From: Arthonia radiata
Taxonomy: Eukaryota > Ascomycota > Arthoniomycetes > Arthoniales > Arthoniaceae
Assembly (NCBI GenBank): GCA_002989075.1
Contig: PSQN01000002.1
Coordinates: forward strand, 884,097 to 948,096
Reading direction: 5' to 3'
DNA: 64,000 nt
Made by a program: the position numbers and the translations under genes. This document shows positions 44,079 through 55,254 of this stretch, piece after piece. Position 1 is the stretch's first letter; each line of letters begins with the position of its first letter. The notes below the pieces were generated by a model. The model was not told where the DNA came from, did not search any database, and saw only the letters and a program-made list of their open reading frames with translations.

Positions 44079-44852
44079 CTACCTGATACATAGGCGAGCA
44101 TCTGAAGAAACAGCAGCCCCACCTTCAATCACGACTCCTGAACTTGCGGAGAAGTAACCGATGAGATGGAACAAGCTCATAAAGCAGCACACTCTTCATG
44201 CTCCTCACAGTCAAGACCAGACGGCTTGACCGTAAGCAGATGATATGCCTAGATAGGTTTAGCGTATCTCCTTCTCCGCTATCATCCCGCCCAGCCTTCT
44301 TATACAGCGGCCTACATCTCGTATTCAGTGAGACCACGTCATTCATCTATTCTCGGTATGAAGTTCTGTGATTGAATTACCGGAGCAGTCTCTCTCGACA
44401 AAGAGACGGCCGTGTTGAGGCAACGGTCGCCGCCGCTAGGTCTCTCTCTATCTGTCTCTCTCTCGCATAGACCTTAGCAGCTTCTGAAGACTGGTATGTC
44501 TTGACCATGGACAACGCGTGGTCTCAGTCTGGAACCGTATGTTTAGAGCGCTTCGCCCGGCTCGTCATCGCTTGGGGCCAATGGCTCAACATGAGCAATC
44601 TGAAACAAACGCAATGCGGCTCTGCAACAGAGCGGACGCGAGCGTCTCCAAACCATCGCAGACTCGGTTCAACACGAGCTCGGCGCCGGAACGCATAAAG
44701 ACACATTTGTATAAAGGCTGCGTGCTAACAGCTTTCTTCCATCCCTTTCAACCACTCTGATAGCGTAGCGCAGCGTCTGTAAACTCCTGCACCAAGCGTC
44801 GTCTCAGCAACAATTAACGAGCTCATCGCCATTTTCCTAACATTGCAGCACA
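44079..44852. promoter_or_regulatory. Intergenic with CT-rich microsatellite and TATA box upstream of the CVNH gene
   Basis: A (CT)n-type tract lies at about 44440-44465. A TATAAA at 44710-44715 is 138 bases before the start codon at 44853, a fungal-type arrangement. No gene is seen. Confidence 0.45.
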
Positions 44853-45482
44853 ATGAACACCCTCCCCACTCTCGCCTGCCTCCTCACCTTCTCCGCCGCC
44901 TTCGCAAGCCCCCTCCACAGCAACGCCCCTCGCGCAGACAACAGCATCTCTGCCCGCTGCCCAGACGGCGCGCAGTTCTGGTTCCTGGGAGGTATCGACG
45001 ACACGCTACCGCCAGCGTAAGTCATCCCCGAGACCCTAGCAACCCAAGCCCTCACACGTTTCCGACCACCACCAACACATACCCGTCACTAACCACCCCA
45101 AGTTTCTCCGCCAACTGCAAAGACGCCTCCGGCAACAGCGCGCGCCACTTCATCAAACTTGATTCGGTCGTCAGGAACCAAAAAGGAAAGCTGGGGGAAG
45201 GGCTCGAGTGAGTATATCAGACGCGACGTATCAAGCGTTTGCACGGCATGCTGACGTTGGATACTCAGTGGCCATTTCTCAACCACATGTCGTGACTGCC
45301 GGATGGGTGACGACAGCGAGACGTCGCTGCATTGCAGTTGCAACGTTGGCGGCGCGGACGCTGGAGTGAGCACCACGGAGCTGGACTTGAATACGTTTCT
45401 GGCGGTGGACGATGATGGCGAGATTACGTATATGGGGAAGACGTATGTGCCTGCGGGGAGGTATCCGACGAGTGTGCCGTGA
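44853..45482 (+). CDS. Secreted CVNH-domain (cyanovirin-N homology) lectin-like protein
   Basis: Exons 44853-45016, 45103-45207 and 45269-45482 give 160 residues. An N-terminal signal peptide (MNTLPTLACLLTFSAAFAS) is followed by a short pro-like linker. The body reads FSANCKD...FIKLDSVVRNQKGKL, then FSTTCRDC, then LHCSCNVGG, then STTELDLNTFLAVDDDGEI. The paired F-C-L-x-C repeats with LDLN and DG-L turns are the CVNH fold, a two-lobed carbohydrate-binding domain. Fungal CVNH proteins bind oligomannosides; secretion suggests a role in the cell wall or with surroundings. Cys number is high enough for disulphides. Sugar specificity is not readable. Confidence 0.8.
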
Positions 45483-45721
45483 ATGGATTGGGTGAGGGCG
45501 TAGTGCTTGGGATGAGAGTGGGGAATCGGGGAGGACAGGGTTGATTTTGTACGGGCGTGTAAATGATCGATTGATTGCTTGATTACGCAGAGCCTTTGTT
45601 GTAGACTGCTAGGTTATAGTAGCATTAGGACGCATATCGAACTCAATTGTAAAGCTGTTGTGCAGGAGTGCGGTCCATCTTGTCTGTTCGTGCGTTTCTT
45701 CCGCTGCACCTGCGCAAGACT

Positions 45722-46291
45722 TCAGCGGCACTTCGAGAATCCTAGAGCGGTCTCAAAGTAGCTGGTGATGACGAGTATGTGAGCGAACTTATTGTGGAAG
45801 ACATGACGGTGATTGTTGTCAAATGGGACCGAACACAACGTGTGCCCAATGGCAAGGTGTTCAATTACGACGGAAGGGGCGTCGACCACCTTCCATACTT
45901 TTGCAGTTTTTCCGATGTCGTCTGGACTCGCAATAAGTGCTGGACGAGCACGGTACAAAATGAATACCTTTTTGGGCATCATCTCGAGATGCCAGTATTT
46001 GGAAACCATGCTTTCCTGCTCCACTTCTCGGTGCAAGAGTGGAAGAGTTTGGTGCTGGACGGTGCTTGCCAATGGAAGTATTTGAGGCGGCTATAGTTAC
46101 CTGAGCGTCTGGGCTAAAAGCTTGCGGGCAGTCTTGGCAGTCTGGCCGACAACGTTGCGAACGGGAGGTGGCGCAAGCTTTGGTAGAAAGTCCAATACCT
46201 CGGCGATGAACGAATGAAAGTACGGGATCAGGGATTTGCCCTGAATTGCGTTTGTTCTGAGATGGGCCGCGGAAGTGCTTCTTGATGTCAT
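45722..46291 (-). CDS. Possible hypothetical protein, two exons, low support
   Basis: Exon 46291-46101 (MTSRSTSAAHLRTNAIQGK to KLLAQTL) and exon 46064-45722 (VQHQTLPLLHREVEQES to ALGFSKCR) join in frame and give 177 residues. The intervening intron would be only 36 nt, shorter than any other in this window, so either the intron is atypical or the gene is misread. The segment KVWKVVDAPSVVIEHLAIG with VFHNKFAHIL looks coding. The opposite strand also has open frames here, which lowers confidence. I do not recognise a family. Confidence 0.33.
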
Positions 46292-46672
46292 TGACCGTTT
46301 GAACTCTGAACCCGGTACAGTATTACAGTTTCACGGCTTGCCAGTCCGAACAAGCGTACCGGATTGCAGCAACCAATCAAAGCACCATCACAACAGTTGA
46401 CGGCATGAACTTTATCATTCTCGAATCCCCTGATCTGAACCTAAACATTCTGCCGTCTCCAGATTGCCTGGACATGGACGTATCTGGGCTCTGGCGGACA
46501 CATCTCGCCAACGCCGACCCAAAGATTCCCAAGGTTTCATGTTTCGTCTGAATCTTCAGAATCTGCCCCCTGCTCGTAAAAGAGAGGCATTGTCTCTCGC
46601 TCGATGCTAAACTGCTGCGTTGTGAAATCGCGCTGAGTGATTGTGCCCACGCGACAGCAAAAGGACGGCACC
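46292..46672. other. Intergenic upstream of the first rhodopsin-domain gene
   Basis: 381 bases; nothing identified beyond short open frames. Confidence 0.3.
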
Positions 46673-48253
46673 ATGAACAGACTCCCTGCTCACGGCGACT
46701 ATGCCATCGACACCCCTCGCGCACGTACTGTTCTGGCCCTTGCCATCATCTTCGCTGTACTGTCAACAGTGTTCGTCATTGCAAGGTTCTGGGCGAGACT
46801 TCTTCGTAGAGTCGGCTTTGGTCTGGATGACTGGTTGATCCTGTTGGCGCTGGCGAGTGCACCGCATAGGGATGACTGTTGCAGCGCTGACGTGTCGCAG
46901 ATTTTTTACTGGGCAGAGTTCGTGGCTGTGTACTATGGTGAGCTGCCCGCGTACATCGGCTGTCATGATGATACTCATTGATTTTAGCTATTCACGCAGG
47001 TGGTATGGGCCACCATATCTGGCAATTGGATATTGGCCAAGTAACCGCTCTGGCGAAGGTGTGCGATAGCAGCGCGTTTGCTTTTGCGAAGACCTGCTGA
47101 CCTCATGACAGATCAACTTTGCGGGCCAGTTTACATACACTGTTGCGATTGGGACCGTACGTTGTGCGATTTGCGCTTTGCTCGCACGTATATTCATCGC
47201 ACGGTGGTCGTCCATTACTGGTATGTAACAGCTGTCGTTCATTCGTGATTCTCTTGACTGAGTTATCTGTAGCCTGGACTTTGTTCGCGCTCAACATCGT
47301 ATGGATCGTCTTCTCGGTGTTGTTCCTGCTTTTACGGTGTCGCCCATTCTCCGCCAACTGGTCAGTGGCCGCGAGAACCTCGCACAAGTGTTTGCCAAAC
47401 AACGACTTCCTCATTGGAGTCGCAGTGGTGGGCCTTATCTTTGATCTCGTGATCTGGATACTGCCGATACCGGTATGTGTCTCGACGGGTCGACCTCGCG
47501 GTCCACAAACAATGGTGCTGACCGTGAGACCAGATGATCATGCAGCTAAACTTGCCCAAGGCTCAGCGGTTGGCGGTGTGTGCCATCTTCGCGATGGGGA
47601 TACTGTAGGTTTCACGATCGTAAACTCACGAAGATTTTGCTGAACGTCATAGTGATATTGCAGTTGGCATTGCTCGCATTGTCACGATTGTCAAGCTCGA
47701 CGCAACAGACGGACCATGGGATGCCGTGAACCCAGCTTATTGGATATTGGTCAGTCTCAGAGCGTGCAAAGACCCCATTTTGGGATTTGAATGTACCCTT
47801 TTAGCGATTCGTTCGCCAGTGCTCACTCCAAAGGCTCTGGTTTTGAGTCTATCTTCGCTGGTGGGCCTGCCGTACAGAAACATTATGCTGACGAGTCACC
47901 CGCAGGTCGAGCCGGGCATCGCAATCATCGTCGCATGCGGCTGCGTGCTGAGGCCAGTGCTAGAAAGACTGTTGCCCAAGGGCCTCTTCTCGACAGCTAA
48001 ATTTTCGACAAGGCGATCGCGTATGTCCGGTCTGGACTCGCGAAAGGCTCACGGCAGTCAATACGCAACCAGTCAAGAAGACGAAATTGAGCTGGTGCCT
48101 CAAGAAGCTCAATCCAAGGGCCAGGTCGAGAGTTGTCTGAAAAGCTCCAACGCCAGCTGGTTGGGCGCAGCGGAAGAGGGCATTATTCAGCCCCCTGAGG
48201 GCATGATCGCCGTGAAGAAGGACGTCACTGTAAGCCATGTGAGTGAAGTATGA
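46673..48253 (+). CDS. Fungal rhodopsin-domain (SAT4/PTH11-like) integral membrane protein 1
   Basis: Eight exons: 46673-46852, 46901-46937, 46988-47058, 47112-47220, 47273-47472, 47534-47604, 47653-47749 and 47906-48253, giving 370 residues. About seven membrane segments: TVLALAIIFAVLSTVFVIARFW, then GFGLDDWLILLAL (the conserved D-D-W), FYWAEFVAVYYA, FAGQFTYTVAIGTVRCA, WTLFALNIVWIVFSVLF, FLIGVAVVGLIFDLVIWILPIP and EPGIAIIVACGCVLRP, with a cytoplasmic tail. LPIPMIMQLNLPKAQRLAVC is the family's IPMP..W.L loop. Intron 1 uses a GC donor (GCGAGT) rather than GT. This family covers fungal cell-surface sensors of unknown ligands; the PTH11 CFEM domain is absent. It ends 43 bases from the stop of the convergent acyltransferase. 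Confidence 0.82.
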
Positions 48254-48295
48254 CCTTCAAAAGGTCCTAGTGCAATGGCAAGGCGGCAGAAGAGC

Positions 48296-49912
48296 TCAGA
48301 GTGCAAGCCCGCTTGTCCACCATCTTTGACCTTGATGCCACACTGTCCAAGCTCCATCCCAACAGAAGATCCCGTCGCCCTTTTCGCCTAGGCCTAAGGC
48401 ACGCGCGGGACTGAGCGGAACCATCTCGGCCATCCAGAGGCCGCCCTTTGCGATATCGTTGACGAACATTGGTGCGGTATACCAGAACCAGAGCAACACC
48501 CAGGCGAGGTTGGCAAGGCGCCCGATCCAAGCGGGTATCTGTCTCCTTACGCCGTACTTTGACAGCATTTGATGCCACCACACCTCAGCGAAGATGCCGA
48601 TGGGCTGTAGCATGAAGAATAGCATGGCTTTCCAGGGCTGGCTGGCGCCGACCAGTGATGCACTCCCCGCCGCGTGTATGAGGCCAGACAAGAAGAAAGA
48701 CGTCAACACCGAGACAATTCGGGCTGGTATGGTGTGTGGTGTGATATTGAACCCAGAGATGAGCCAGTCGCTTGCAGCCAAGAACGACGCACGGAACGAC
48801 TGATGCCACCACCCTCCCCACCATCCGGCAAGGCCCTGATCGAGTACTACAGTGAAGCTTCCGTAATGATCTGGATATAGCCACGGCTCTTGCCAAGTTC
48901 CCAGCACTTTGCCGTCGAGTATGTTTGGCATCAAGAGGCCTGACAGAACAAGCATGTTACGCAACCCAAGCCACACAAACGCCATGCCGGCGAAGAGTCT
49001 GTATCCGGTCACCCAGAGGCCAGGCCAGTAAAGCATGAACTGAGGGAGTCCAGAGGGTGGGCTCGCATCCACGATGCCGCGGAAAAACGCATCATGATGC
49101 GTTATCGTGAACAGAAAATCAAGCATGAGGTAGCCCTTGATGAATACCCATAGATAATGTTGAATCATCTTGTCGTGCGACTCGAACCGTCGCAGCCCAG
49201 TTGTCGTTATGGGCCGGTCCACTACCTTGTCGTCTCGCTTGATGCTCTGGTTCAGCTGACTTTGGACAAAGGCAGGCACGGTGGGCATGGTAGTGAGCCC
49301 ATGATCCCACCCTATCAAGCGGAAGTTAATCCATAGATCCAATACCCACCAAAAGCGGTCCGCGAGGAACTCAGGGTAGTGCTGCCAATAGTAGTCAAAC
49401 TGAGAGCCAGCATATCCTTTGTCGTTGTGGTCTTGCTCGATCAGGTGGATTGATCCATTGATCAAAGCATTGAGTGCTGGCTTGCCAGTCTCATCACCCT
49501 TGGCCGAAATGCCTCGGGGCCTTCTGTGAATGCGTTTGAAGTCTACCTTCGGGTCGTTAAAGACGAGGAGTACAGCAGCCCATATGGTACCGAAAGTGGT
49601 GATGCCACCAACACCAAAGCCGGTAGAGGGGTTCAAGCCTTTGCAGTTGAGGATGATGTACGCATGGCAGCACGCGATGAGCGCAAACGTAAGGTAGCGA
49701 GTGAAACGGTTATGGAAAGGGCTGCTTGGGGGAATTAAAAAGAAAAGAAGGCCAAGAGCAGCGCCAATGCTTGCGATTGGGTATATGAATGGTAAAAATG
49801 TGCCATTTGCTATACCTTGATCATAATCGCGGTGATACTGCGCAACAGCATCCCTGTGAGAGGAGGGAAACCCCATGTTCGGGGCTGATCTGCGGCCGAG
49901 AAGATGCATCAT
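48296..49912 (-). CDS. Wax-synthase-domain / Tri7-like membrane acyltransferase
   Basis: 538 residues from the ATG at 49912; upstream extension is only by GTG. It has many membrane segments, for example YPIASIGAALGLLFFLIPP and YLTFALIACCHAYIILNC, and YLMLDFLFTI. The hallmark is SFFLSGLIHAAG, with the conserved His of the wax synthase / MBOAT-like fold, plus WWHQSFRASF in the WxxxFR-type motif and WYTAPMF near the C-terminus. In fungi this family includes acetyltransferases of secondary metabolism such as Tri7. No biosynthetic backbone gene is nearby, so the acceptor is unknown. Single exon. Confidence 0.82.
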   Translation of the reverse strand: MMHLLGRRSAPNMGFPSSHRDAVAQYHRDYDQGIANGTFLPFIYPIASIGAALGLLFFLIPPSSPFHNRFTRYLTFALIACCHAYIILNCKGLNPSTGFGVGGITTFGTIWAAVLLVFNDPKVDFKRIHRRPRGISAKGDETGKPALNALINGSIHLIEQDHNDKGYAGSQFDYYWQHYPEFLADRFWWVLDLWINFRLIGWDHGLTTMPTVPAFVQSQLNQSIKRDDKVVDRPITTTGLRRFESHDKMIQHYLWVFIKGYLMLDFLFTITHHDAFFRGIVDASPPSGLPQFMLYWPGLWVTGYRLFAGMAFVWLGLRNMLVLSGLLMPNILDGKVLGTWQEPWLYPDHYGSFTVVLDQGLAGWWGGWWHQSFRASFLAASDWLISGFNITPHTIPARIVSVLTSFFLSGLIHAAGSASLVGASQPWKAMLFFMLQPIGIFAEVWWHQMLSKYGVRRQIPAWIGRLANLAWVLLWFWYTAPMFVNDIAKGGLWMAEMVPLSPARALGLGEKGDGIFCWDGAWTVWHQGQRWWTSGLAL

Positions 49913-50706
49913 CGTGGTTGTTGTATATTTTGCCGTGGAGGTAGGCACGAGGCCGCCTCCCGTCTTGTATAGAACTCTGCAGACATTTGGGCGAGGGACA
50001 CTTGTCACGCCGTGGTCAGACAGGTGTTGATATGGGATGATTCGTTTCTGGGGCGGCCACGTGACACTTTCAACAACGTCACCATAGATGGGCTGGTGAG
50101 ATCGCGCTAGTCATAAATAGCTTAGACTTTCAGATCGTCGATATCTATCGTTCCGTCCGAAGGCTCATCCCGTCATCCTTCACAGTTTCCTCCCGCTCCT
50201 TACTCCAAGATACCATCATTTCCAACCTCAGTTGGGCGCCGAGGCAGCTTGAAACCCTGATACGCATTCTTACGCGTTCCTACATCTCGTGCCTTGCGCA
50301 ATGTGTGTTGCAACACTGCTAGGGTCAGCAGAAGCTGAAAGCAATCACGGACCTGCTGATTCAGGTGTTCTGTGCTCGTCGCAGAGGGTACACAACAGAC
50401 TAATTTGGTCCATCCACCAATACTTTCGCAAATTGCCTTGCAGTTCTCTGCTGCTGTCTCACGGGCACCACCGGGTTTGCATCGGCTACACGCATTGCAG
50501 AGTATCGCCATGCAACATCATACAAGCTGAGCGATCTTATCCCTTGGAGCCGCCGGAAGCATTTCCTGACCCCATCAACTATGATCGATCTTCTGCTGCG
50601 TTAATCTATTCCTATCTCTTGTTGGTGCGTGTCACTACGAAAGCAAGTGCCGTGCTGTTCAGTTCGTCTCCTCTTTCAGCAGCCATCAAGAGCGTTGCCG
50701 GCTTCT
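49913..50706. other. Intergenic between divergent acyltransferase and STAND_N gene
   Basis: 794 bases containing both promoters. TTTCGT- and CATCAT-like words recur, but no motif is strong enough to call. Confidence 0.35.
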
Positions 50707-52939
50707 ATGGAGATCATTGGTGGCGGTACGTCTTTGATCGCAGTCGCTAGCACAGCCAAAAATCTCTCCCAAAAGCTTTTCCAGATATGCCAAGATGTCA
50801 AGGGTGCGGAGAAAGACACAGAGCAAGTCGCAAGGAATGTTTCGCCTATGTCTGTAGTGCTCAAACAATTGGATGTCACCTTGCGACAATGCCGAGGGTC
50901 GTACAACTCCGAGCTTGAAGGTTGCGTGAAAACGATATCGGAGCGCTGTAACAGCATTCTTGAAGACATGCAAGATGTGGCAGACCTTGCAAGTGATGGA
51001 AGCAGCTTAGGGATTTTGATCGCTAAGCTCAAGTGGTGCTTTCGAAAAGATCGCATCAAGGTCTTGGAGGCAAGCCTTGGATCCCTTCAGTCGACCTTGA
51101 ATGTCTTGCAGCAAGTGGTGAACATTGCAGAATCAACAGCACAGTCTAAGCATCGAACCACGTGGGCTGCTTCAAGTGACTGCTGCACAATCGCTGAACT
51201 TTGACGCAGGACTGCCGCATCAGGTACAAAGGTGGGGAGAGAGAGCGTCCCGCCGAAGTTGATTTTACTCCTTATCGACAACCTTCAACGGGTTGGAAAG
51301 CTTGAGCGACTAGAACGCGAGTGCGATGAACATGAGGCGTTTGTAAGAGATCTACCATTGTCAGATATCACCCAATCGGGGTTATCCAAGTCCGCGAGGG
51401 CAAACCGGGACCTTGACACAGTATCTGCTGGTGCGCAAAGCGCAAAGCATCCATCGGGCATTGATCGTGGCGGGGGTGGTCCCAAGCTGCCGTGGGAGGC
51501 TTCTCATACGCGCTCTGCAGAAGGTAATCGTAATGAGCACATCCCAGTCACGGGAATTGCCTGAAGGCGCGAGTTCAGGCGCAGATACGGACTTCCCGCT
51601 ATACCAACCCAGGACCTCGAAGATATTGGCAGACTCAATAGCTCCTCGAGGTCCAGCTAGCAGGCTAGCAGCTTAGCAACAGACGGATCATTGGATGTGG
51701 ACGGAGTGGAGCGCACTGTCGACTTGCTCCTCCAGGAATATGTCAACAAAGGTGGAGGCACTGCGAAGCAACATTCGGCCCGTCCGCCCCCATATGCCGC
51801 CAAGTCACGCAGAGCGACGGTAACGTCGGATGATGGCGAGTATAACAACGATCGCGCGTATAGTAGAAGGGCATCGCCGACCTCTTGGATAACATCCTCT
51901 TCACCTCTAGTGGAGTATGGGCGTGACAATCAGACAGCTGGACGAGGGTCCGATTACTATTCCAGGAATACCCAGGGCAGACCACGTTCTCGTGGTAGAT
52001 CGAAGTCGAATAGCCTCTACAGCAGATCGCGCGATGATTATAGCAGGCCACCGGATGAACGCGTCCATCCGCGAAGCCGGTCCCCTCCTTTACCTCCACC
52101 CCCTAGCCGTCGGGTTTCGAGCTTCAGCACCAACATCAATTCTGATTCGCCCTCTGATATTGAAGAAAGACAGTGGCCTCGAAAATTCCGTAGCGAGGAA
52201 ACGGAGGTCGTTGACAAGTACCTTCGACTTTTGGAACGTTTTGCTGATAAATACGACGTCCCACACGCAGAACTAGCGAACGCTCAAGAACGTCACTCCA
52301 ACTTGGCACAAGAACTACATATCGAGCGTATCAAAGCGCAGACCAAGCAAGAAATCTTGACAGTGTTAAGCTCGAGGAGAGTCGGGAGCTTGCATCTCGA
52401 GAGACCAACAAACAGCGAGCGCCGGTGGTTCTGAAAGACCCCATTGGAAGATCTTTCATCTTACCAATCGACGCGTGCAGGCCCTGGCAGGTAAGTTGAC
52501 CCAACATGTGTCATGAGTTAGCGCGTTAGATGTTCACATACGTTCTTGTCTTCAACAGGCCATGCAAGGACTTATCACCTCATGCTTCTCTCACATCGAA
52601 ACTTTGCATCCTCTTATCGAAGGTGGCAAGTACGATCTAGTCGGACCTTCAGCAGAGGTTATCTTACCGCAGGTGTGGGAGTCCGTTATACAGCCTGAGT
52701 GGATTGTTGAAGTCCGCCTCCACTCACGACCAACCGTAGCAGAAGCAGCATTACAACATACCTTGTGTGCTCGACAGTCAGGCCTATCAAAACCCAACGA
52801 TACCACCCCACCCAATCATATCAACACATCTACGAGAACATCAGAATGCCGTGGACAGCGATTCAACTCGCTCAAGCGGTGGTTTCGTCGCGCAAAGTCT
52901 CCCACCAAAACGACTGAAGGGAGAAATGGTGAGCCCTAG
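50707..52939 (+). CDS. STAND-type N-terminal domain plus ubiquitin-like (ULD_2) domain protein, frame unclear in the middle
   Basis: Exons I can defend: 50707-51161, 51210-51523, 51677 to about 52362, about 52365-52490 and 52559-52939. The N-terminus MEIIGGGTSLIAVASTAKNL...LFQICQDV is the fungal N-terminal domain of STAND/NACHT receptors. Then comes an Arg/Ser/Pro-rich disordered part, then a helix (EEVVDKYLRLL-like), and a C-terminal ubiquitin-like domain (KDPIGRSFILPIDACRPWQ joined to AMQGLITSCFSHIETLHPLI and YDLVGPSAEVILPQVWE). No NTPase module lies between. Near 52362 coding passes from one frame to another (TKQEILT to VKLEESRELA). A GTACCT donor at 52218 would allow splicing to 52364 but would delete conserved-looking helix, so a 1-base frameshift is equally likely. 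Intron 51524-51676 is my best guess. Confidence 0.6.
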
Positions 52940-53456
52940 CTACTTAGAGAGACTTCAGACGCGCTGCATGAATTTGCATGTTCCCAAAACAGACCCACCA
53001 AACCCGTTTTAGGTCCCACATGATGGGCTCGTTACTAGGGAATGTATCGCAGTCGTGCGCAATAAAGAGTCTGCGTTCGACAATAGTATAGCCATATTGA
53101 GTTTGCGAAATATGTAAGCATCTAGTAACTTAATATCTATACTCACCTAGAATACGCTCTATACTCTGCTTTTTATAAGAAATGGTGGTATAATAACAAG
53201 AAAGAGGTATATCCTACAATAAGTGCGCTAGCCCTAATGCGGAAGCGTTTGACCCTTTTCTAACATGCAGGCAGGACCACATAGCCTTTCGTCAGGCTGC
53301 AGTATTGTTCCAAAAGTTACAATGCTAACCATTTCGCCGACCAAGAAAGAAACGATTCACCGCAAACACATGTACAGGACGGCGTAGCGATACGGAAAGG
53401 TTACACGAGCATACAGCAAGACTTGGAAGCGAACGACGGCACAATCGTATCCAGCT
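52940..53456. other. Intergenic, somewhat AT-rich; nothing identified
   Basis: 517 bases. AT-content rises around 53090-53215 (for example TAGTAACTTAATATC), which could be a short, degenerate repeat. No gene is seen. Confidence 0.3.
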
Positions 53457-54734
53457 ATGCCGCCCCAGGCATCAGGTCCCTCGGGTGGAAACACAGCAAG
53501 ATTCAATAATGAAGAGCCGCCTCTTGTTCCTGAGGAAAGCCGGAACCGTGTTCGAGGAGGCCTAATTGGCGTGCTCGTCTGTGATGCTCTTGGTGGCCCT
53601 GTCCAGTTCAAGAGGCCCGGCGAGTTCCGCGCAGTCGAGAACATGCGTCCTGTCACTCCATTCGACATGCCGGCAGGCTACTGGTCGGATGATGGAAGCC
53701 TTACGCTGTGCCTAGCTCAATCCTTCATCGACACTGGCGGCTTTAGTCCCGACGACTTTGCTCAAAAAGCTTGCTCTTGGATGAGGTCTGGGTACTTGAG
53801 CTCATCAAAGACTGCGTGGGAGTAAGCAATCGCTCTGATTCATACAAATCATGTTGCACGGCTGACTCTCGAAATGTCAGTGTCGGCATTTCCACAAGGC
53901 AGAGTCTCCAGATATGGACACGAGCATTGCGGGATGCCAAGCTGCAACAGAAAAAGGGCCATGACGTTGAGCATCGCGCGCAAGAGGAAGTACGTGCCAA
54001 TTTGGATCGCGAGTCATCAAGTGGCAACGGTAGCTTGATGAGATGTAAGTCTGAGAGCGATGCTCCCCATACAACTGCTGCTGCTAATCAGCGCAGGTGC
54101 TCCAGTTGGTTTGATGTACGGCCCTTCGCCGAACCCAGGCTCGAAATTCAACACAGAAGCCGAGATGCGCCGCGTCGCCCACGCCCAGAGTGCCTGCACC
54201 CATCCATACATCGCATGTGGCGATGCTTGCGCGCTGTACTCTGTCCTTGTTGCCATGGCCGTCAGCACGACGGAATCCCGCGAGGCCAGAAAGGCAGCCA
54301 TGGTCCGCGCCATCGCGACCGAAGATTTCACCGATTCGGTATTGCACGAACGCATGCACCGCTATCAGGAGCTGGAAGACTGGCAGGAAGTGGAGACGGG
54401 CTGTATCAAAAGCTCCGGCTGGGTGATCGACACTCTGGAATGCGCGCTTTGGGCGTTCTTCTCCACAGACAGCTTCCGTGACGGAGCGCTCAGGGTCGTC
54501 AATTTAGGTATGTCGTTATTGTAAGTCAGCACAGCATTCTCTCGCTAAAGGTGAGTAGGCGGCGATTCTGATACCGCGGGTGCTGTCTTCGGTGGCCTTG
54601 CAGGTGCATTTTATGGATACAATGAGATACCGAAAGAATGGCGCCAGTGTATTGCCAAACGAGAGATGGTCGAAACACTCGCGGATCAGTTCTTTCAGGT
54701 TTCCCTTTGTAAGATTGGGCTGCCGTCTGAATGA
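53457..54734 (+). CDS. ADP-ribosylglycohydrolase (DraG/ARH family)
   Basis: Exons 53457-53821, 53881-54044, 54097-54507 and 54559-54734 give 371 residues. Family motifs in order: RVRGGLIGVLVCDALGGPVQF (GxxxGDALG variant), YWSDDGSLTLCLAQS (Mg-binding T/S-DD), SSGNGSLMR (N-G-S-x-M-R), then SGWVIDTLECALWAF and the C-terminal GGDSDTAGAVFGGLAGAFYG (second metal site, D-x-D-T). All key acidic residues are in place, so it should be active in removing ADP-ribose from proteins or nucleic acids. Reversal of a toxin-type or host ADP-ribosylation is a plausible role but cannot be assigned. Confidence 0.9.
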
Positions 54735-55254
54735 CGAGCGGAAGGAGCTACCTGGACAATACAACTTCCCTCTATCGAACGACATGAACTGCTGAATGCA
54801 GGTAAAATAGAACAGAGAAGGCTGGCGTCGTCTGTTCGTCTGGTATATTGACCTGTGCAGAGCTTCTGTGATTACTGTTCGGTGAGCTCTCCGATACATG
54901 ATTGAAGCAATGTCGTCTGACGGTTTAGATGGCCAAGACGGCTCCACACGCCCAGCGCACGATCTAGCGCCGCCCAGCTCGCCTCGCCGCGGACAATCTT
55001 TCGCCTTCGCTCTGTTTAATATTTCGGTGATAAACAGCGACTACGTTCCGTCGCATTGATCTACGCGAACAAGGTGGATAAAGAGAAGGAGGGAGAAAGC
55101 TCGTGAAGGACTTCAGCTCTTCTTCATCTGTCCTTTGCTGTGTCAACCTCTTGGAACCAGTAAATGCTATCTTGCTTTAATGAGAAACAATGAAATCTCT
55201 ACCTACCTATTGAGATAGCTCTGCCTATGCACGGCCTAATTGATCATCCTAACA
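54735..55254. other. Convergent intergenic region; nothing identified
   Basis: 520 bases between the stop codons of the glycohydrolase (plus) and the second GNAT gene (minus). No motif seen. Confidence 0.35.

Noticed and set aside
46673-50000. Secondary metabolite gene cluster around the wax-synthase-like gene
   Set aside because: No polyketide synthase, peptide synthetase, terpene synthase or cluster-type zinc-finger regulator is present.
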